DNA from: Thermoanaerobaculia bacterium
GTDB lineage: Bacteria > Acidobacteriota > Thermoanaerobaculia > Multivoradales > Multivoraceae
DNA length: 64,000 nt
NCBI GenBank assembly: GCA_022823665.1
Contig: JAJEHN010000013.1
Span: forward strand, 62,001 to 126,000
Direction of reading: 5' to 3'
Of this stretch, positions 1 to 9,545 are shown in pieces (positions within the stretch are counted from its first letter, which is position 1; each line of letters opens with the position of its first letter). The notes below the pieces were generated by a model, which saw only the letters and a list, made by a program, of their open reading frames with translations, was not told where the DNA came from and searched no databases. The position numbers were made by a program, and so were the translations under genes.

Positions 1-646
1 CCGCGAGCTGGGTCAACTGACCGAAGAACGCGAAGTCGGCAGCGCCCGGACGGTTCCCCATCAGGAACTGCCGCTCCGTCAGGTGGTCCCTGAACAGCTC
101 CAGGATGCGCCGGTAGCTTGCCTCGATCACGGGGCCCGTCGTCTCGTTCGAACCGACCACCCAGAGCCGCGAGATCTGTCGCTCGGACACCGTCTTCGCG
201 GCCTGCTGGAAGTGCTCTTCGGGGCCTTCGACCTGCCGCCAGCGGGGAAGGATCTGGCCGGCCTTCTCGATATCCGCCTCGTAGACCCAGCGATAGTGGA
301 ACATCGCCTTGGTCAGCCACTCGTCGCCGAAGTCCTCCAGCAGGTAGTCGATGAAGGCGGCTACCGGATCCGGCGGGATCACCGACCGTCCCTCGAACTC
401 ACGCTCGAAGCGCCGGATCAGCGGCGTCGAATCGACGACCGCCTCGATCTCGCCGTCCGCGTTCGGCAGATAGAACGTGGGAAGCAGCCGAACCTTGGCG
501 GCCGGCAGGTCCTCGCGACCGTCGGCGCCCGAGATCAGGAAGCGGTACGGGATGCGCCGGTAGCGCAGCACCGCGCGCATCTTCCGCGTGTAGGGCGACC
601 CGGGGGCGCCCATGAAGGTAAGAGGCTGCGGCGACGGTTCGGACAT
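1..646 (-). CDS. Glutathione S-transferase-like protein (C-terminus cut by window edge)
   Basis: The reverse strand is open from an ATG at 646 to the left edge, giving 215 residues without a stop. Near the N-terminus, MGAPGSPYTRKMRAVLRYR followed by a conserved RIPYRFL has the thioredoxin-fold pattern of the GST N-terminal domain: a short beta strand, then a helix starting with S/C-P-Y-x-R-K. Later segments such as LLPTFYLPN and STPLIRRFE fit the cis-Pro loop and the glutathione-binding E/D-S/T motif. The remainder is helical, as in the GST C-terminal domain, and the phrase GNRPGAADFAFFGQL is typical of its last part. The likely role is glutathione-dependent conjugation or reduction in the cytoplasm, but the substrate cannot be predicted. 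It reads in the same direction as the two lipoproteins upstream, 51 bases away. Confidence 0.75.
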   Translation of the reverse strand, partial: MSEPSPQPLTFMGAPGSPYTRKMRAVLRYRRIPYRFLISGADGREDLPAAKVRLLPTFYLPNADGEIEAVVDSTPLIRRFEREFEGRSVIPPDPVAAFIDYLLEDFGDEWLTKAMFHYRWVYEADIEKAGQILPRWRQVEGPEEHFQQAAKTVSERQISRLWVVGSNETTGPVIEASYRRILELFRDHLTERQFLMGNRPGAADFAFFGQLTQLA

Positions 647-697
647 CAGGAGCGGCGACGGATCATACCCGGCCGCCCCGCAGCCGCCGACTTCGGT

Positions 698-1216
698 CTA
701 CGCCTGGAAGTTCCAGAGCTCGTACGCGATGAGCCAACTGCCGTCCGGCTCACGCCGCATCAGCCGCATCCAGTGTCCGAGCGTGTCCGTCCTCGGCGAT
801 CCGTCGTTCGGGATCACTCCGAGAGCGAACGTGCCCATGACGTAAGCCAACTCTCCGCTGAACACTGTCTCCTCCACCTGAAGCTGCACGTCCAGACTGC
901 CGGTCTCGAAGAACTGAGAGATGTTCTGCCGGATCGTCTCGCGGCCGGCGATCGGGGGACCCTCCGGCTGCATGCGGACCGCGTCCGAGGCGTAGAGCGC
1001 CGCCATCGCGTCCGCGTCTCCCGTGTTCAGCGCGACCATGAACTCGCCAACCAGGGCGTTGAGGGCGTCCTCGTCGCCGCGGCTGGGTTCGACCGCGTTC
1101 GGATCCTCGGCCACCTCCTCCTCAACCGGGGGGCAGGCAACGACGACGAAACCGACCAGCAGGACAGCCAGGAGGCTGATCCCGGGACGGTCATACCAGC
1201 GGGTCGTGCGCTTCAT
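698..1216 (-). CDS. SnoaL/DUF4440-like lipoprotein
   Basis: 172 residues. The N-terminus has basic residues, a hydrophobic stretch (LLAVLLVGFVVVAC) and a cysteine in a lipobox position, so it is probably a lipoprotein. The mature part has the nuclear-transport-factor-2 cone fold seen in DUF4440/SnoaL proteins: LVGEFMVALNTGDADAMAAL, then YASDAVRMQPEGPPIAGRE, then a C-terminal HWMRLMRREPDGSWLIAYE strand pair. These folds bind small ligands or act as non-enzymatic partners; no function is specific here. The start at 1216 lies two bases after the stop of the upstream paralogue and follows a GGAGG-type ribosome site inside that gene, so the two are translationally coupled. It is about 40% alike by eye to its neighbour, indicating a tandem duplication. 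Confidence 0.8.
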   Translation of the reverse strand: MKRTTRWYDRPGISLLAVLLVGFVVVACPPVEEEVAEDPNAVEPSRGDEDALNALVGEFMVALNTGDADAMAALYASDAVRMQPEGPPIAGRETIRQNISQFFETGSLDVQLQVEETVFSGELAYVMGTFALGVIPNDGSPRTDTLGHWMRLMRREPDGSWLIAYELWNFQA

Positions 1217-1218
1217 GA

Positions 1219-1776
1219 TCAGCCCTCCTCCTGCGGCATCGCGTCCGCCGGCATCTGGCCCGGCGGATGATCCCGATTCGAGATTTCCCGCGCGATCAAC
1301 CAGGAGCCGTCTTCGCCGCGGCGCATCATGTCCATCCACTTGCCCACTTCCTGGTAGACGACGGACGAATCCTCTTTCGAGGTGAGGGTGAGAGCGTACG
1401 TGCCCCGCACGAAGGCCAGATCGCCGCTGTAGTCGCTGTCGTCGACGCGAAGCTGCATGTCCCAATCGGTGTCGGCGTAGTCCGCGGCGGCGAACAGCCG
1501 GATGGCGTCCCTGCCCTCGATGCGCCGGCCGTCCGAAGGAAGCCGGATCGCGTCTTCGGTGTAGAGCACCGCCAGTCCATCCGCGTCGCCCCGGTTGACG
1601 GCCTGAAGGTACTTGGCGGCCAACTCGCCCAACGCGGCTTCGGCCTCGGCCCTCGGATCCACCTCGGGAACGGGCGGCTCCTCGGCCGGAGGCGCGGCGC
1701 AGCCCGCGGCGAGAGCCAGCACCGAGCAGAGCACAAGGGTCGCAGAGATCCTCCGAGGTGTTCCTCGTTTGCCCAT
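1219..1776 (-). CDS. SnoaL/DUF4440-like lipoprotein, paralogue of the next gene
   Basis: 185 residues, starting at an ATG preceded by a strong AAAGGAGGTCC ribosome site. A lipobox (ALAAGC) ends the signal sequence near residue 25. The mature protein shows the same pattern as the 698-1216 gene: AVNRGDADGLAVLYTEDAIR, then GRRIEGRDAIR, a paired-strand region with DYSGDLAFVRGTYAL, and MDMMRRGEDGSWLIARE. This is the SnoaL-like/NTF2 superfamily. The protein should sit on the periplasmic face of a membrane. Its stop almost touches the start of the second copy. An alternative longer frame exists upstream, but the signal peptide and ribosome site place the start at 1776. Confidence 0.82.
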   Translation of the reverse strand: MGKRGTPRRISATLVLCSVLALAAGCAAPPAEEPPVPEVDPRAEAEAALGELAAKYLQAVNRGDADGLAVLYTEDAIRLPSDGRRIEGRDAIRLFAAADYADTDWDMQLRVDDSDYSGDLAFVRGTYALTLTSKEDSSVVYQEVGKWMDMMRRGEDGSWLIAREISNRDHPPGQMPADAMPQEEG

Positions 1777-1929
1777 TCCGGACCTCCTTTCTGCGGCGGA
1801 GCCGCTGTCTCGATGTCGCTCGTCCCCTGTAACTCCTAAGGGTAGCACCTGAAATCCGGCTCGACCGGCCTCCGCTGGTCCGGTCTCCGGGGCCGGGCGG
1901 TTTAGGCTTCCGGGCTTCCGGAGTCCGTC

Positions 1930-4002
1930 TTGACGCGCAATCTCTCCTCCTTCCTGGCCTCGGCAGCCGGCCTGATCGCCGGCGTGCTGGGTTCGTTGCC
2001 CTGGCTTGCCGGATCGTTCACGGTCGTTCAGCCCGACCTGGCGCGCCTGCTGTTGATCGCCGCGCCGGCCGGCGGCGCCGCAGCCGTGCTGGCGGCCGCC
2101 GTTCTCCGCCAGGGCCATCCGGCGGTCCGCGTTGCGGCGGGGGTCCTCGGCCTGCTGGCGGTGGCCTCGAGCCCTGCCTTCACGAGGATCCTGGCCGACC
2201 AGGCGCCGGCCGAACCGCGCGCCGCCGGAGTCGTGGACTCGACCACGGCCGCGCCGACAGCGGATCGGCTTCGCATCCTTCAACTGAACGCGTGGCACGG
2301 CTACCCGGACCCCGGCGGCCGCCTGATGGTCCGGGAGAGCCCCTCCGACCGGTTGGTCCGGGCAGGCCGCCTCGCGGCGGAAGTCTCGCGGCTGCAACCC
2401 GACGTCGTCGTCCTGCAGGAGGCCTGGTGCACGGTGGGCGAAGGCTGTCTCGCCGACCGCCTGGCTGAGGAACTCGGCTTCCACGCCGTCTACGCCCGCG
2501 CCAACGGCTCGCTCCGTTGGCTGGGCTTCGAAGAGGGTTCGGCCATCGTCAGCCGCTATCCCATCGACGACCCCGAGGTGTGGCGGCTTGCGCCGGATCG
2601 GGACGCTTTCGAGCGCCGCATCGCCCTGACCGCGCGGATCGACCATCCCGAGCTGACGTTCGAGCTGGTCGGTGTCCACCTCGCCAACGGCGACGCCGAC
2701 CTCGCCGGCGCCCAGGCGGCGGATCTCCTGGAGCGCATCGTCGCCCGGCCGGAGCGTCCCGTCCTGGTCGCCGGCGACCTGAACCTGCCGGGGGACCATC
2801 CGGCGCTGGTCCGCTTCCGGGAAGCCGGCTACCGCGATCTCCTGGAGGGGGGCATCGACCACGTCCTGCTCGACGCCCGCAACCCCGGCTGGTGGCCGCT
2901 CTGGATGGAGTGGGCGGAGGCCGATTCGGTTTCGGATCACCCCGGCATCCTCGTCGAGCTTCAACTACCGGTCCCTCCCGGCGACGACGACTGGTCCGGA
3001 GACTGGCGTGCCGCCACTCCCGCGGAGGTCGGTCTCGACTCCGGGCGACTGGAGAAGGCCCTCCAGCGGATCGGGGAACTCGACGGGCTGCAGGGCGTGC
3101 TCGTCGCTCGCCACGGCAGGCTCGTCGCGGAACGGTACTTCCGCGGCTCCGCCGGCCAGCGGCCGCACAACCTGAAGTCAGCCTCGAAGAGCGTCCTCTC
3201 CGCTCTGGCCGGTCTGGCGATCGAACAGGAACTGCTGGACCTCGACCAGGAGATCGCAGACGTGCTGCCGGAAGGCCGCGAACTCGACGATCCGGACAAG
3301 CGGACGATTACGGTGCGCCACCTTCTGACGATGACTTCCGGCCTCGAGTCGACCAGCTTCGGCAACTACGGCTCCTGGGTGGCGTCGCGCAACTGGGTCC
3401 GTGCCGCACTCACGCGCCCGTTGCTGGCGGACCCGGGCACCCGCTTCTCCTACAGCACAGGCGGCACCCACCTGCTCTCGGCGACCCTCTCCCGCGCCGC
3501 CGGCCGGAGCACCCACGACTTCGCGCGCCGCCACCTCTTCGACCCGCTGGGCATCGGCCCTTCGGCCTGGGCCCGCGACCGGCAGGGCATCCACGTCGGC
3601 GGCAACAACCTCTCCCTGCGTCCGCGCGACATGCTGAAGTTCGGTCAGCTTTACCTCAACCGCGGCCGTTGGGACGGCGAGCAACTCCTGCCCTGGCAGT
3701 GGGTAGACCAGTCGACCCGCCCCGCCGGACTCGCCGCCCCCCGGGGGCGCGGCCGGATCTACGGCGGCTACGGCTACCTGTGGTGGCTCAGGGGGCCGCG
3801 GGAACGGGGCGCCTACATTGCCAGCGGCTACGGCGGCCAGTACATCTACGTCTCCCCGGCCGAGGACATGGTCGTCGTCGTCATCTCGACCGAGGTGTCG
3901 AAGGGACGCGGCTGGCGCGGCGACCTGTTCGGGACCATCCGCGAGGGCGTGACGGGCAGCGTGATCGATCGCTACGAGAGGTCGACTCGCGTTGTAAACT
4001 GA
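1930..4002 (+). CDS. Membrane-anchored endonuclease/exonuclease/phosphatase-beta-lactamase fusion
   Basis: 690 residues from a TTG start, the only start that keeps the N-terminal membrane segments. Three hydrophobic helices lie in about residues 5-85. An endonuclease/exonuclease/phosphatase (EEP) domain follows, about residues 110-345, with its hallmark motifs: RILQLNAWHG, VVVLQEAW, LVGVHLANGD, VLVAGDLNLPGD and SDHPGI. A serine beta-lactamase/penicillin-binding-like domain fills about residues 360-690, with an S-x-x-K motif in SASKSV (about residue 418), YSTGG at the second catalytic position and SGYGGQ near the third. EEP domains cleave phosphodiesters or phosphomonoesters; class-C-like serine hydrolases act on esters or peptides. 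Having both on one membrane protein is unusual. The gene ends 11 bases before the PSCyt gene and may be in its operon. Confidence 0.85.
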   Translation: MTRNLSSFLASAAGLIAGVLGSLPWLAGSFTVVQPDLARLLLIAAPAGGAAAVLAAAVLRQGHPAVRVAAGVLGLLAVASSPAFTRILADQAPAEPRAAGVVDSTTAAPTADRLRILQLNAWHGYPDPGGRLMVRESPSDRLVRAGRLAAEVSRLQPDVVVLQEAWCTVGEGCLADRLAEELGFHAVYARANGSLRWLGFEEGSAIVSRYPIDDPEVWRLAPDRDAFERRIALTARIDHPELTFELVGVHLANGDADLAGAQAADLLERIVARPERPVLVAGDLNLPGDHPALVRFREAGYRDLLEGGIDHVLLDARNPGWWPLWMEWAEADSVSDHPGILVELQLPVPPGDDDWSGDWRAATPAEVGLDSGRLEKALQRIGELDGLQGVLVARHGRLVAERYFRGSAGQRPHNLKSASKSVLSALAGLAIEQELLDLDQEIADVLPEGRELDDPDKRTITVRHLLTMTSGLESTSFGNYGSWVASRNWVRAALTRPLLADPGTRFSYSTGGTHLLSATLSRAAGRSTHDFARRHLFDPLGIGPSAWARDRQGIHVGGNNLSLRPRDMLKFGQLYLNRGRWDGEQLLPWQWVDQSTRPAGLAAPRGRGRIYGGYGYLWWLRGPRERGAYIASGYGGQYIYVSPAEDMVVVVISTEVSKGRGWRGDLFGTIREGVTGSVIDRYERSTRVVN

Positions 4003-4013
4003 ACGGTGTTCCA

Positions 4014-7000
4014 ATGAACGCGAAACGGAGGATCCCGCCGCGCGCGGGCGCCGCGATTCTGGCCGCACTGTTACTCGGCGCGGGACCGGCTGCCGCGGCG
4101 GAGTTCGCCCCGGAGGATCTGGAGTTCTTCGAACAGAAGATCCGCCCCGTCCTGGTCGAGCACTGCTACACGTGCCACAACAGCACGGAGATCGCGGAGA
4201 GCGGACTTCGCCTGGACTACCGCGGAGGCATGCTGGAGGGCGGCATGCGGGGCCCGGCGATCCAGCCCGGCAACCCCCGCGGCAGCCTCCTGCTGCGGGC
4301 GATGCGGCACCCGAGCCTCGACTTCCGGATGCCCCTGGGCGGAGCGAAACTGCCCGACGACGTGGTCGCCGACTTCGAGCGCTGGATCGAGATCGGCGCT
4401 CCCGACCCGCGGGACGAACCGCCCTCCGCCGAGGCGCTCAGAGAGGTCACGTCATGGCAGGCGACGCTGGAGCAACGGAAAAGCTGGTGGAGCCTGCAGC
4501 CGATCACCCAGCCCGAACCTCCCGAGGTCGCCGATGCGGACTGGTCGCAGAACGCGATCGACCGGTTCCTCGCCCGCGGCATCGCCGACGCCGGGCTCGA
4601 GGCCGCGCCGCTTGCCGAGCCGCGCACCGTGATGCGGCGACTCTCCTACGTGCTGACCGGCCTGCCGCCGACGCCGGCGCAGGTCGACGACTTCGAGCGC
4701 CGCGCCGCCATCGACCGGGACGCCGCGGTCGCGGACGAAGTCGACCGGCTGCTCGCCGACCCGGCCTTCGGTGAACGCTGGGCCCGGCACTGGATGGACT
4801 GGGTCCGCTACGCCGAGACGCACGGCAGCGAGGGCGACCCACCGGTGCCCTACGCCTGGCGCTACCGCGACTACCTGATCCGGGCGCTGAACGCCGACGT
4901 GCCCGTCGACCAGTTGATCCGCGAGCACCTGGCCGGCGACCTGCTCGACGAGCCTCGGATGAACCCCGAACTCGGGATCAACGAGTCGGCCATCGGCATC
5001 GCCCAGTACCGCTTCGTCCTGCACGGTTTCGGCCCGACCGACGCCCTCGACGAACAGGTCCGCTTCACCGAGAACCAGATCGACGTCGTCTCCAAGGCGT
5101 TCCTGGGGATGACGGTCGCCTGCGCCCGCTGCCACGACCACAAGTTCGACGCGATCAGCCAGACCGACTTCTACGCCCTGTACGGCACGATGGTCAACGG
5201 CCGCCCGGGCGTCCAGACGATCGACGACGAAGCGCGCCGAAACGCCCACCGGACCGACCTGATCCGGCTCAAGGGCGAGTTGAGGCAGGTGCTGGCCGAC
5301 GCATGGCTCGAAGCAGCCGCCGAGGTGCCGGCCCGGCTGCAGCAGCCGGACGGCCCGTGGGCCGCCGCACTCACCGGTGGCCAGTCGCCCTACGACCCGC
5401 TCTACGCCTGGGTTCGAGCCGGTCGAATCCGTGGCCGCGGGGCCTTCGCGAAGCAATGGCAGGAACTGGCCGCCGCCTACGAACGGAGCGGGCAGCAACT
5501 CGAGGCCCGGCGACAGGCGCCGGCCGTCCAGCGTTGGGACCTGAGCCGAACCGAGGACGTCGAGCAGTGGTACCGGCACGGCAACGGCCTTCCCGAGGCG
5601 AAGCCGCAGGAAGCCGGTAGCTACGAGGTCACCCAGGGCGGCGGGACGATCGTCGCCGACATCCTTCCCGGCGGCGTTTACACGCACTCGCTCACGAACC
5701 GCCACAACGGGACCTTCTCGTCGCCGCGGTTTCTCATCGGGACCAGGCAGAAACTGGCGGTGCGGATCGCCGGCCGCGGCGGGGCGATCGCACGCTACGC
5801 GGTCCAGAACTACCCCCAGCGCGGGGAGGTCCATCCGATCGAGACGCTCTCGGACGGCGAGTGGCGATGGCAGCACTGGGACCTCGACTACTGGGACGGC
5901 GACCACGCCTACATCGAGTTGGTGACGGCCGCCGATCACCCGATGACCGGTGAGAGCTCCGGCGGGCGCTCGGACCGTTCGTGGTTCGGGATCACCGAAG
6001 CGGTCGTGCTCGACGAAGACGGGGAACCGCCGCGTGACGAGCCGGCCGAGTTCACCGCGCCCCTGTTCGAGATCGAGGGAGCGCCGGGCGACCGCGGCGA
6101 GCTGGCGGCCCGCTACGGCGAAGCGCTTCGCGGCGCCGCCGAGGCTTGGCGCGACGGTTCGATGACCGACGCCCAGGCCCGTTTCCTGGCGAGCTTCGTG
6201 CGCCGCGGCCTGCTGCCGAACGACCTCGGCGACGTACCGGAAGCGCGTCCGATCGTCGACGCGATCCGGCAACTCGAGGAGGCGATCCCCGTGCCGACCC
6301 GCTCCCCCGCGGTGCTCGCCGGCCCGCGCTTCGATCAACCGCTGATGGAGCGCGGCAACCACCGGCGGCTTGGCGAGCCGGTGCCGCAGCGATTCCTCGA
6401 AGCGATCAATCCCGAGCCCTACGCCGACTCGGTCCACCCGAGGCTGGCCCTGGCCGACAGCGTCCTCGACTCCGGCAACCCGCTCACCGCCCGCGTCATC
6501 GCGAACCGCCTCTGGGCCCACACCTTCGGCCACGGCATAGTCGCCACGCCGGACAACTTCGGACAGATGGGCGAGCTTCCCTCGAACGCCGCCCTCCTCG
6601 ATCACCTGGCGACGACGCTTCAGGACGACGGCTGGTCCCTGAAGACGTTCGTGCGGCGGCTCGCCTCGACCCGGGCCTTCCAGCTCGACTCGACGCCGTC
6701 GGACGCCGCCCGGGAACGCGATCCGCGGAACAGGCTGCTCTCCCACGCCCATCTGCGCCGCCTGGAGGCCGAGGCGGTGCGCGACTCGATGCTGATCGCC
6801 GCCGGTGAACTCGAACCGGTGACGGCCAGCGGGACCCTCCCGGAAACCGGCTGGTCCAACCGGCGCAGCGTCTACGTCCAGGTCATCCGGAATCAGCCGG
6901 ATCCCCTGCTTCACACCCTCGACCTGCCGACCCCGGTGACGACCAAGGGCCAGCGCGACCAGACGAACGTGCCCGCGCAGTCGCTGCTCATGATGAACAA

Positions 7001-7937
7001 CACCCAGGTCATGCATCTGGCCACTCGCTTCGCCGAGCGGATCGCCCGGGATCCCGATCTGCAGAGCGACCGGGAACGCATCGCCGCGATGTTCCGGCTC
7101 GCTCTCGGCCGGCCCCCGACCGAAGCGGAACTCGGCACGGCCGAGCAGTTCCTCAGCCAGGCCGTCGACCGGAAGCCCGCCCAGGAGGACGTGGAAACGT
7201 GGAGCGCGGCAGCCCGGGAACGCCGCGAGGAGAGCGCCGGAATCCGCGACTTCACCGCGGACAAGACGCGCGGAGTGCTGCGCTTCTACCACCGGGCGTC
7301 GGCGCCCAAGGCGGTCGCCGCGTGGGAGTTCGACGACACGCCCAAGAATGGCCGGGCCTACGATTCCGCCGGAAGTTTCCCGCTCAAGCTGGGCCGCCAC
7401 GTCCGCGTGGACGACGGCGCACTATGGCTGGGGACATCGGACGTCGTGATGTCGAAGCCAATCCGGCGGACGTTCGACGAGTACACGCTCGAGGCCTGGG
7501 TAGCCGGCCTCCCGAGCGCGGCGGACACCGGCGACGCGCCGGTCCACCTGGTCCTGGCACGTGACCGCAAGGGCGCCTGGACCGCTTACCGAAACAGCGC
7601 CGAGGCCGACCCGGAGAGCGTCCGCCAGGAACTTCCGATGAGCCTGGACGAGGGTCGCATCCGGTTCGCAGGCGCCGGACACGCGCCTCTGGGGCTGCTC
7701 CAGGCCCGCCTCTACGACCGCGTCCTGGCCCCCGCCGATGTCGCGGCCTCGGCGCTCGGCAACATCGAAGCGCCGTCGGAAGCGGAGCAGGCGCGGATCT
7801 ACCGCGGCAGTTGGTCCCGCATCGCTCGCCTCGAGGCGGAAGCGGACCAGCTCGAACAGAGCGCCGGCGGCGGCGACGCGTGGCGTCGACTGGCGCACGC
7901 CATGTTCAACCTGAAGGAGTTCATGTACCTCCGATGA
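4014..7937 (+). CDS. Secreted PSCyt1/DUF1549/DUF1553 (PSD1) protein
   Basis: 1307 residues with a Sec signal peptide (about residues 1-28). A PSCyt1-type cytochrome domain follows, with the haem-binding motif CYTCH near residue 51. A DUF1549 (PSCyt2) domain lies at about 165-400 and carries a second CxxCH in [10 protein letters not shown] near residue 370. The middle (about 505-670) is beta-rich and carbohydrate-binding-like. DUF1553 (PSD1) lies at about 815-1050, and a LamG-like stretch near 1100-1250 ends the protein. The family is abundant in Planctomycetes, Verrucomicrobia and Acidobacteriota, usually paired with DUF1501, and its activity is not established; a role in envelope redox chemistry or polysaccharide use has been suggested. 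A much longer frame runs upstream, but it overlaps the previous gene and lacks the signal peptide. The stop overlaps the DUF1501 start (ATGA). Confidence 0.9.
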   Translation: MNAKRRIPPRAGAAILAALLLGAGPAAAAEFAPEDLEFFEQKIRPVLVEHCYTCHNSTEIAESGLRLDYRGGMLEGGMRGPAIQPGNPRGSLLLRAMRHPSLDFRMPLGGAKLPDDVVADFERWIEIGAPDPRDEPPSAEALREVTSWQATLEQRKSWWSLQPITQPEPPEVADADWSQNAIDRFLARGIADAGLEAAPLAEPRTVMRRLSYVLTGLPPTPAQVDDFERRAAIDRDAAVADEVDRLLADPAFGERWARHWMDWVRYAETHGSEGDPPVPYAWRYRDYLIRALNADVPVDQLIREHLAGDLLDEPRMNPELGINESAIGIAQYRFVLHGFGPTDALDEQVRFTENQIDVVSKAFLGMTVACARCHDHKFDAISQTDFYALYGTMVNGRPGVQTIDDEARRNAHRTDLIRLKGELRQVLADAWLEAAAEVPARLQQPDGPWAAALTGGQSPYDPLYAWVRAGRIRGRGAFAKQWQELAAAYERSGQQLEARRQAPAVQRWDLSRTEDVEQWYRHGNGLPEAKPQEAGSYEVTQGGGTIVADILPGGVYTHSLTNRHNGTFSSPRFLIGTRQKLAVRIAGRGGAIARYAVQNYPQRGEVHPIETLSDGEWRWQHWDLDYWDGDHAYIELVTAADHPMTGESSGGRSDRSWFGITEAVVLDEDGEPPRDEPAEFTAPLFEIEGAPGDRGELAARYGEALRGAAEAWRDGSMTDAQARFLASFVRRGLLPNDLGDVPEARPIVDAIRQLEEAIPVPTRSPAVLAGPRFDQPLMERGNHRRLGEPVPQRFLEAINPEPYADSVHPRLALADSVLDSGNPLTARVIANRLWAHTFGHGIVATPDNFGQMGELPSNAALLDHLATTLQDDGWSLKTFVRRLASTRAFQLDSTPSDAARERDPRNRLLSHAHLRRLEAEAVRDSMLIAAGELEPVTASGTLPETGWSNRRSVYVQVIRNQPDPLLHTLDLPTPVTTKGQRDQTNVPAQSLLMMNNTQVMHLATRFAERIARDPDLQSDRERIAAMFRLALGRPPTEAELGTAEQFLSQAVDRKPAQEDVETWSAAARERREESAGIRDFTADKTRGVLRFYHRASAPKAVAAWEFDDTPKNGRAYDSAGSFPLKLGRHVRVDDGALWLGTSDVVMSKPIRRTFDEYTLEAWVAGLPSAADTGDAPVHLVLARDRKGAWTAYRNSAEADPESVRQELPMSLDEGRIRFAGAGHAPLGLLQARLYDRVLAPADVAASALGNIEAPSEAEQARIYRGSWSRIARLEAEADQLEQSAGGGDAWRRLAHAMFNLKEFMYLR

Positions 7938-9352
7938 CCGAACACACCTGTTCCCTGATGAGCCGGCGGCGGATGCTGGCCCAGGTCTCCACCGGGTTCG
8001 GCGCGATCGCGCTGAACGGCATGCTCGGTTCGGCGCTCCTGCCGGGACCCGCCCGCGGCGCTCCGCGAGCCCGCGCCAAACACGTCATCTTCCTGTACAT
8101 GTCGGGCGGCGTCTCCCAGGTCGACTCGTTCGACCCGAAGCCGTTGCTCGACCGCGATCACGGCAAGCCGATGCCGACCAGGATCGAACGCACCCAGTTC
8201 AACCAGAACGGGAACATCTTCGCCTCGCCGTTCCCCTTCAGGCAGTACGGCGAGAGCGGCATCCCGGTCAGCAGCATGTTCCCCCACGTCGGCGAATGCG
8301 TCGACGACCTGGCCGTCATCCGCTCGATGACCAGCACGGTGAACGAGCACGCCCAGGGCAACTACTTCTTCCATACCGGCTTCCCGCTGGTCGGCCACCC
8401 GTCGGCCGGCGCCTGGGTGAACTACGGGCTCGGCACCGAGAACGAGAACCTGCCCGGTTTCGTCGTCCTCCAGAGCGGCCAGGCCGGCATCCCGCACGGC
8501 GGCGTCGGCATCTACAGCAACGGCTACCTGCCGGCGGAGTTCCAGGGCTCCATCCTCCGCGGCGACTCCGAGGACGCGGTCCAGAACATCCAGGCACTGG
8601 AAGCTCCGTCGGCGCAGCGCGAGCGGCTCGACTTCGTCAAGGAGATGGATCGGGCCTTCCTCGAGCGGCTCGGCGGGCACGCCGACGTCGAGGCGGCGGT
8701 GCGCAACTACGAGACGGCGTTCCGGATGCAGGCCGAGGTGCCCGAACTCTGCGACATCAGCGGCGAGACCAGGGCGACGCGTGAGCTCTACGCGCTGGAC
8801 CACCCGAACCGGACGACCGCGGACTACGGCCGCCAGTGCCTGCTGGCGCGGCGGCTGGTCGAACGCGGCGTCCGCTTCGTCGAACTGAGCTGCCTGCCGG
8901 AACCGACGGACGCCGGTCAGGCGGCGAACCCCTGGGACCAGCACACGGGTCTCGAGGTCGGCCACCGGGCCATGGCGCTCCAGGTCGATCAGCCGATCGC
9001 CGGTTTGCTCAAGGACCTGAAGGCCCGCGGCCTGCTGGACGAGACGCTCGTCATCTGGGCCGGCGAGTTCGGCCGGACGCCGTTCCACCAGGGCGCCGAT
9101 GGACGGGATCACAACCCGTTCGGCTTCTCGATCTGGCTCGCCGGCGGCGGCATCGCGGGCGGCACGATCCACGGCGCTACGGACGACTTCGGCTACCACG
9201 TCGTCGAGGACGAGGTCACGATCTACGACCTCTGGGCCACGGTCCTCCACCTCCTCGGCATCGACCACACGAACCTCACCTACCGCTACGGCGGCCGCGA
9301 CTTCCGCCTCACCGATGTTCACGGCAATGTGGTCGATGACGTGCTGGCGTAG
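7934..9352 (+). CDS. DUF1501 protein with Tat-like signal
   Basis: 472 residues, starting in an ATGA overlap with the PSCyt gene, so translation is coupled. The N-terminus has a twin-arginine-like [10 protein letters not shown] followed by a hydrophobic stretch, consistent with export in folded form. The body shows DUF1501 motifs of the alkaline-phosphatase/sulfatase-like superfamily: [19 protein letters not shown] near residue 55, [18 protein letters not shown] in the middle, and [13 protein letters not shown] with [10 protein letters not shown] towards the C-terminus, where metal-binding Asp and His are expected. Substrate is unknown. DUF1501 almost always travels with DUF1549/DUF1553 partners, and a second such pair lies 4 kb downstream. 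Confidence 0.9.
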   Translation: MTEHTCSLMSRRRMLAQVSTGFGAIALNGMLGSALLPGPARGAPRARAKHVIFLYMSGGVSQVDSFDPKPLLDRDHGKPMPTRIERTQFNQNGNIFASPFPFRQYGESGIPVSSMFPHVGECVDDLAVIRSMTSTVNEHAQGNYFFHTGFPLVGHPSAGAWVNYGLGTENENLPGFVVLQSGQAGIPHGGVGIYSNGYLPAEFQGSILRGDSEDAVQNIQALEAPSAQRERLDFVKEMDRAFLERLGGHADVEAAVRNYETAFRMQAEVPELCDISGETRATRELYALDHPNRTTADYGRQCLLARRLVERGVRFVELSCLPEPTDAGQAANPWDQHTGLEVGHRAMALQVDQPIAGLLKDLKARGLLDETLVIWAGEFGRTPFHQGADGRDHNPFGFSIWLAGGGIAGGTIHGATDDFGYHVVEDEVTIYDLWATVLHLLGIDHTNLTYRYGGRDFRLTDVHGNVVDDVLA

Positions 9353-9370
9353 TGCGGTGGTGCTCACCCG

Positions 9371-9545
9371 CCTGAGCCGGGGCCGTGGGGGGCGGACTCC
9401 AGCGGACGCTCGCGCTCACAGGAGAATGTGGGGACGGCGCTCGCTTCGTTCCGCTCGCTTCGGTCGGTCGTTGCCCTGCGCAGGGTCACCGGGAGTCGCT
9501 CGCTCCAAGCCCGCTGGAGTCCGCCCCCCGCGGCCCCGGCTCAGG
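9371..9545. repeat. 175-bp element with 35-bp terminal inverted repeats
   Basis: The left arm (9371-9405) and right arm (9511-9545) are reverse complements at 34 of 35 positions, starting CCTGAGCCGGGGCC and ending GGACTCCAGCGG. The 105 bases between them are rich in short repeated GCTCGCTTCG-type words. No target-site duplication is obvious. The element could be a non-autonomous MITE-like insertion or a very stable RNA/DNA hairpin. It occupies the junction between the DUF1501 stop and the cytochrome/WD40 gene and covers any normal ribosome site and start of that gene. No second copy with these arms was noticed in the window. Confidence 0.8.

Noticed and set aside
2517..4013. Continuous forward frame extending the PSCyt1 protein upstream by about 500 residues
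   Set aside because: It overlaps the fusion gene in another frame, is Arg/Pro-rich low-complexity as GC-rich shadow frames are, and a signal peptide with its own start lies at 4014.
4452..7400. 982-residue reverse-strand open frame opposite the PSD1 gene
   Set aside because: No recognisable domain, Arg/Gly/Val-rich, no ribosome site; a shadow of the forward gene. The same holds for 13381-15816.
9406..9510. Repeated GCTCGCTTCG-type words as a CRISPR or tandem array
   Set aside because: No regular unit length or spacers; they lie inside one inverted-repeat element.
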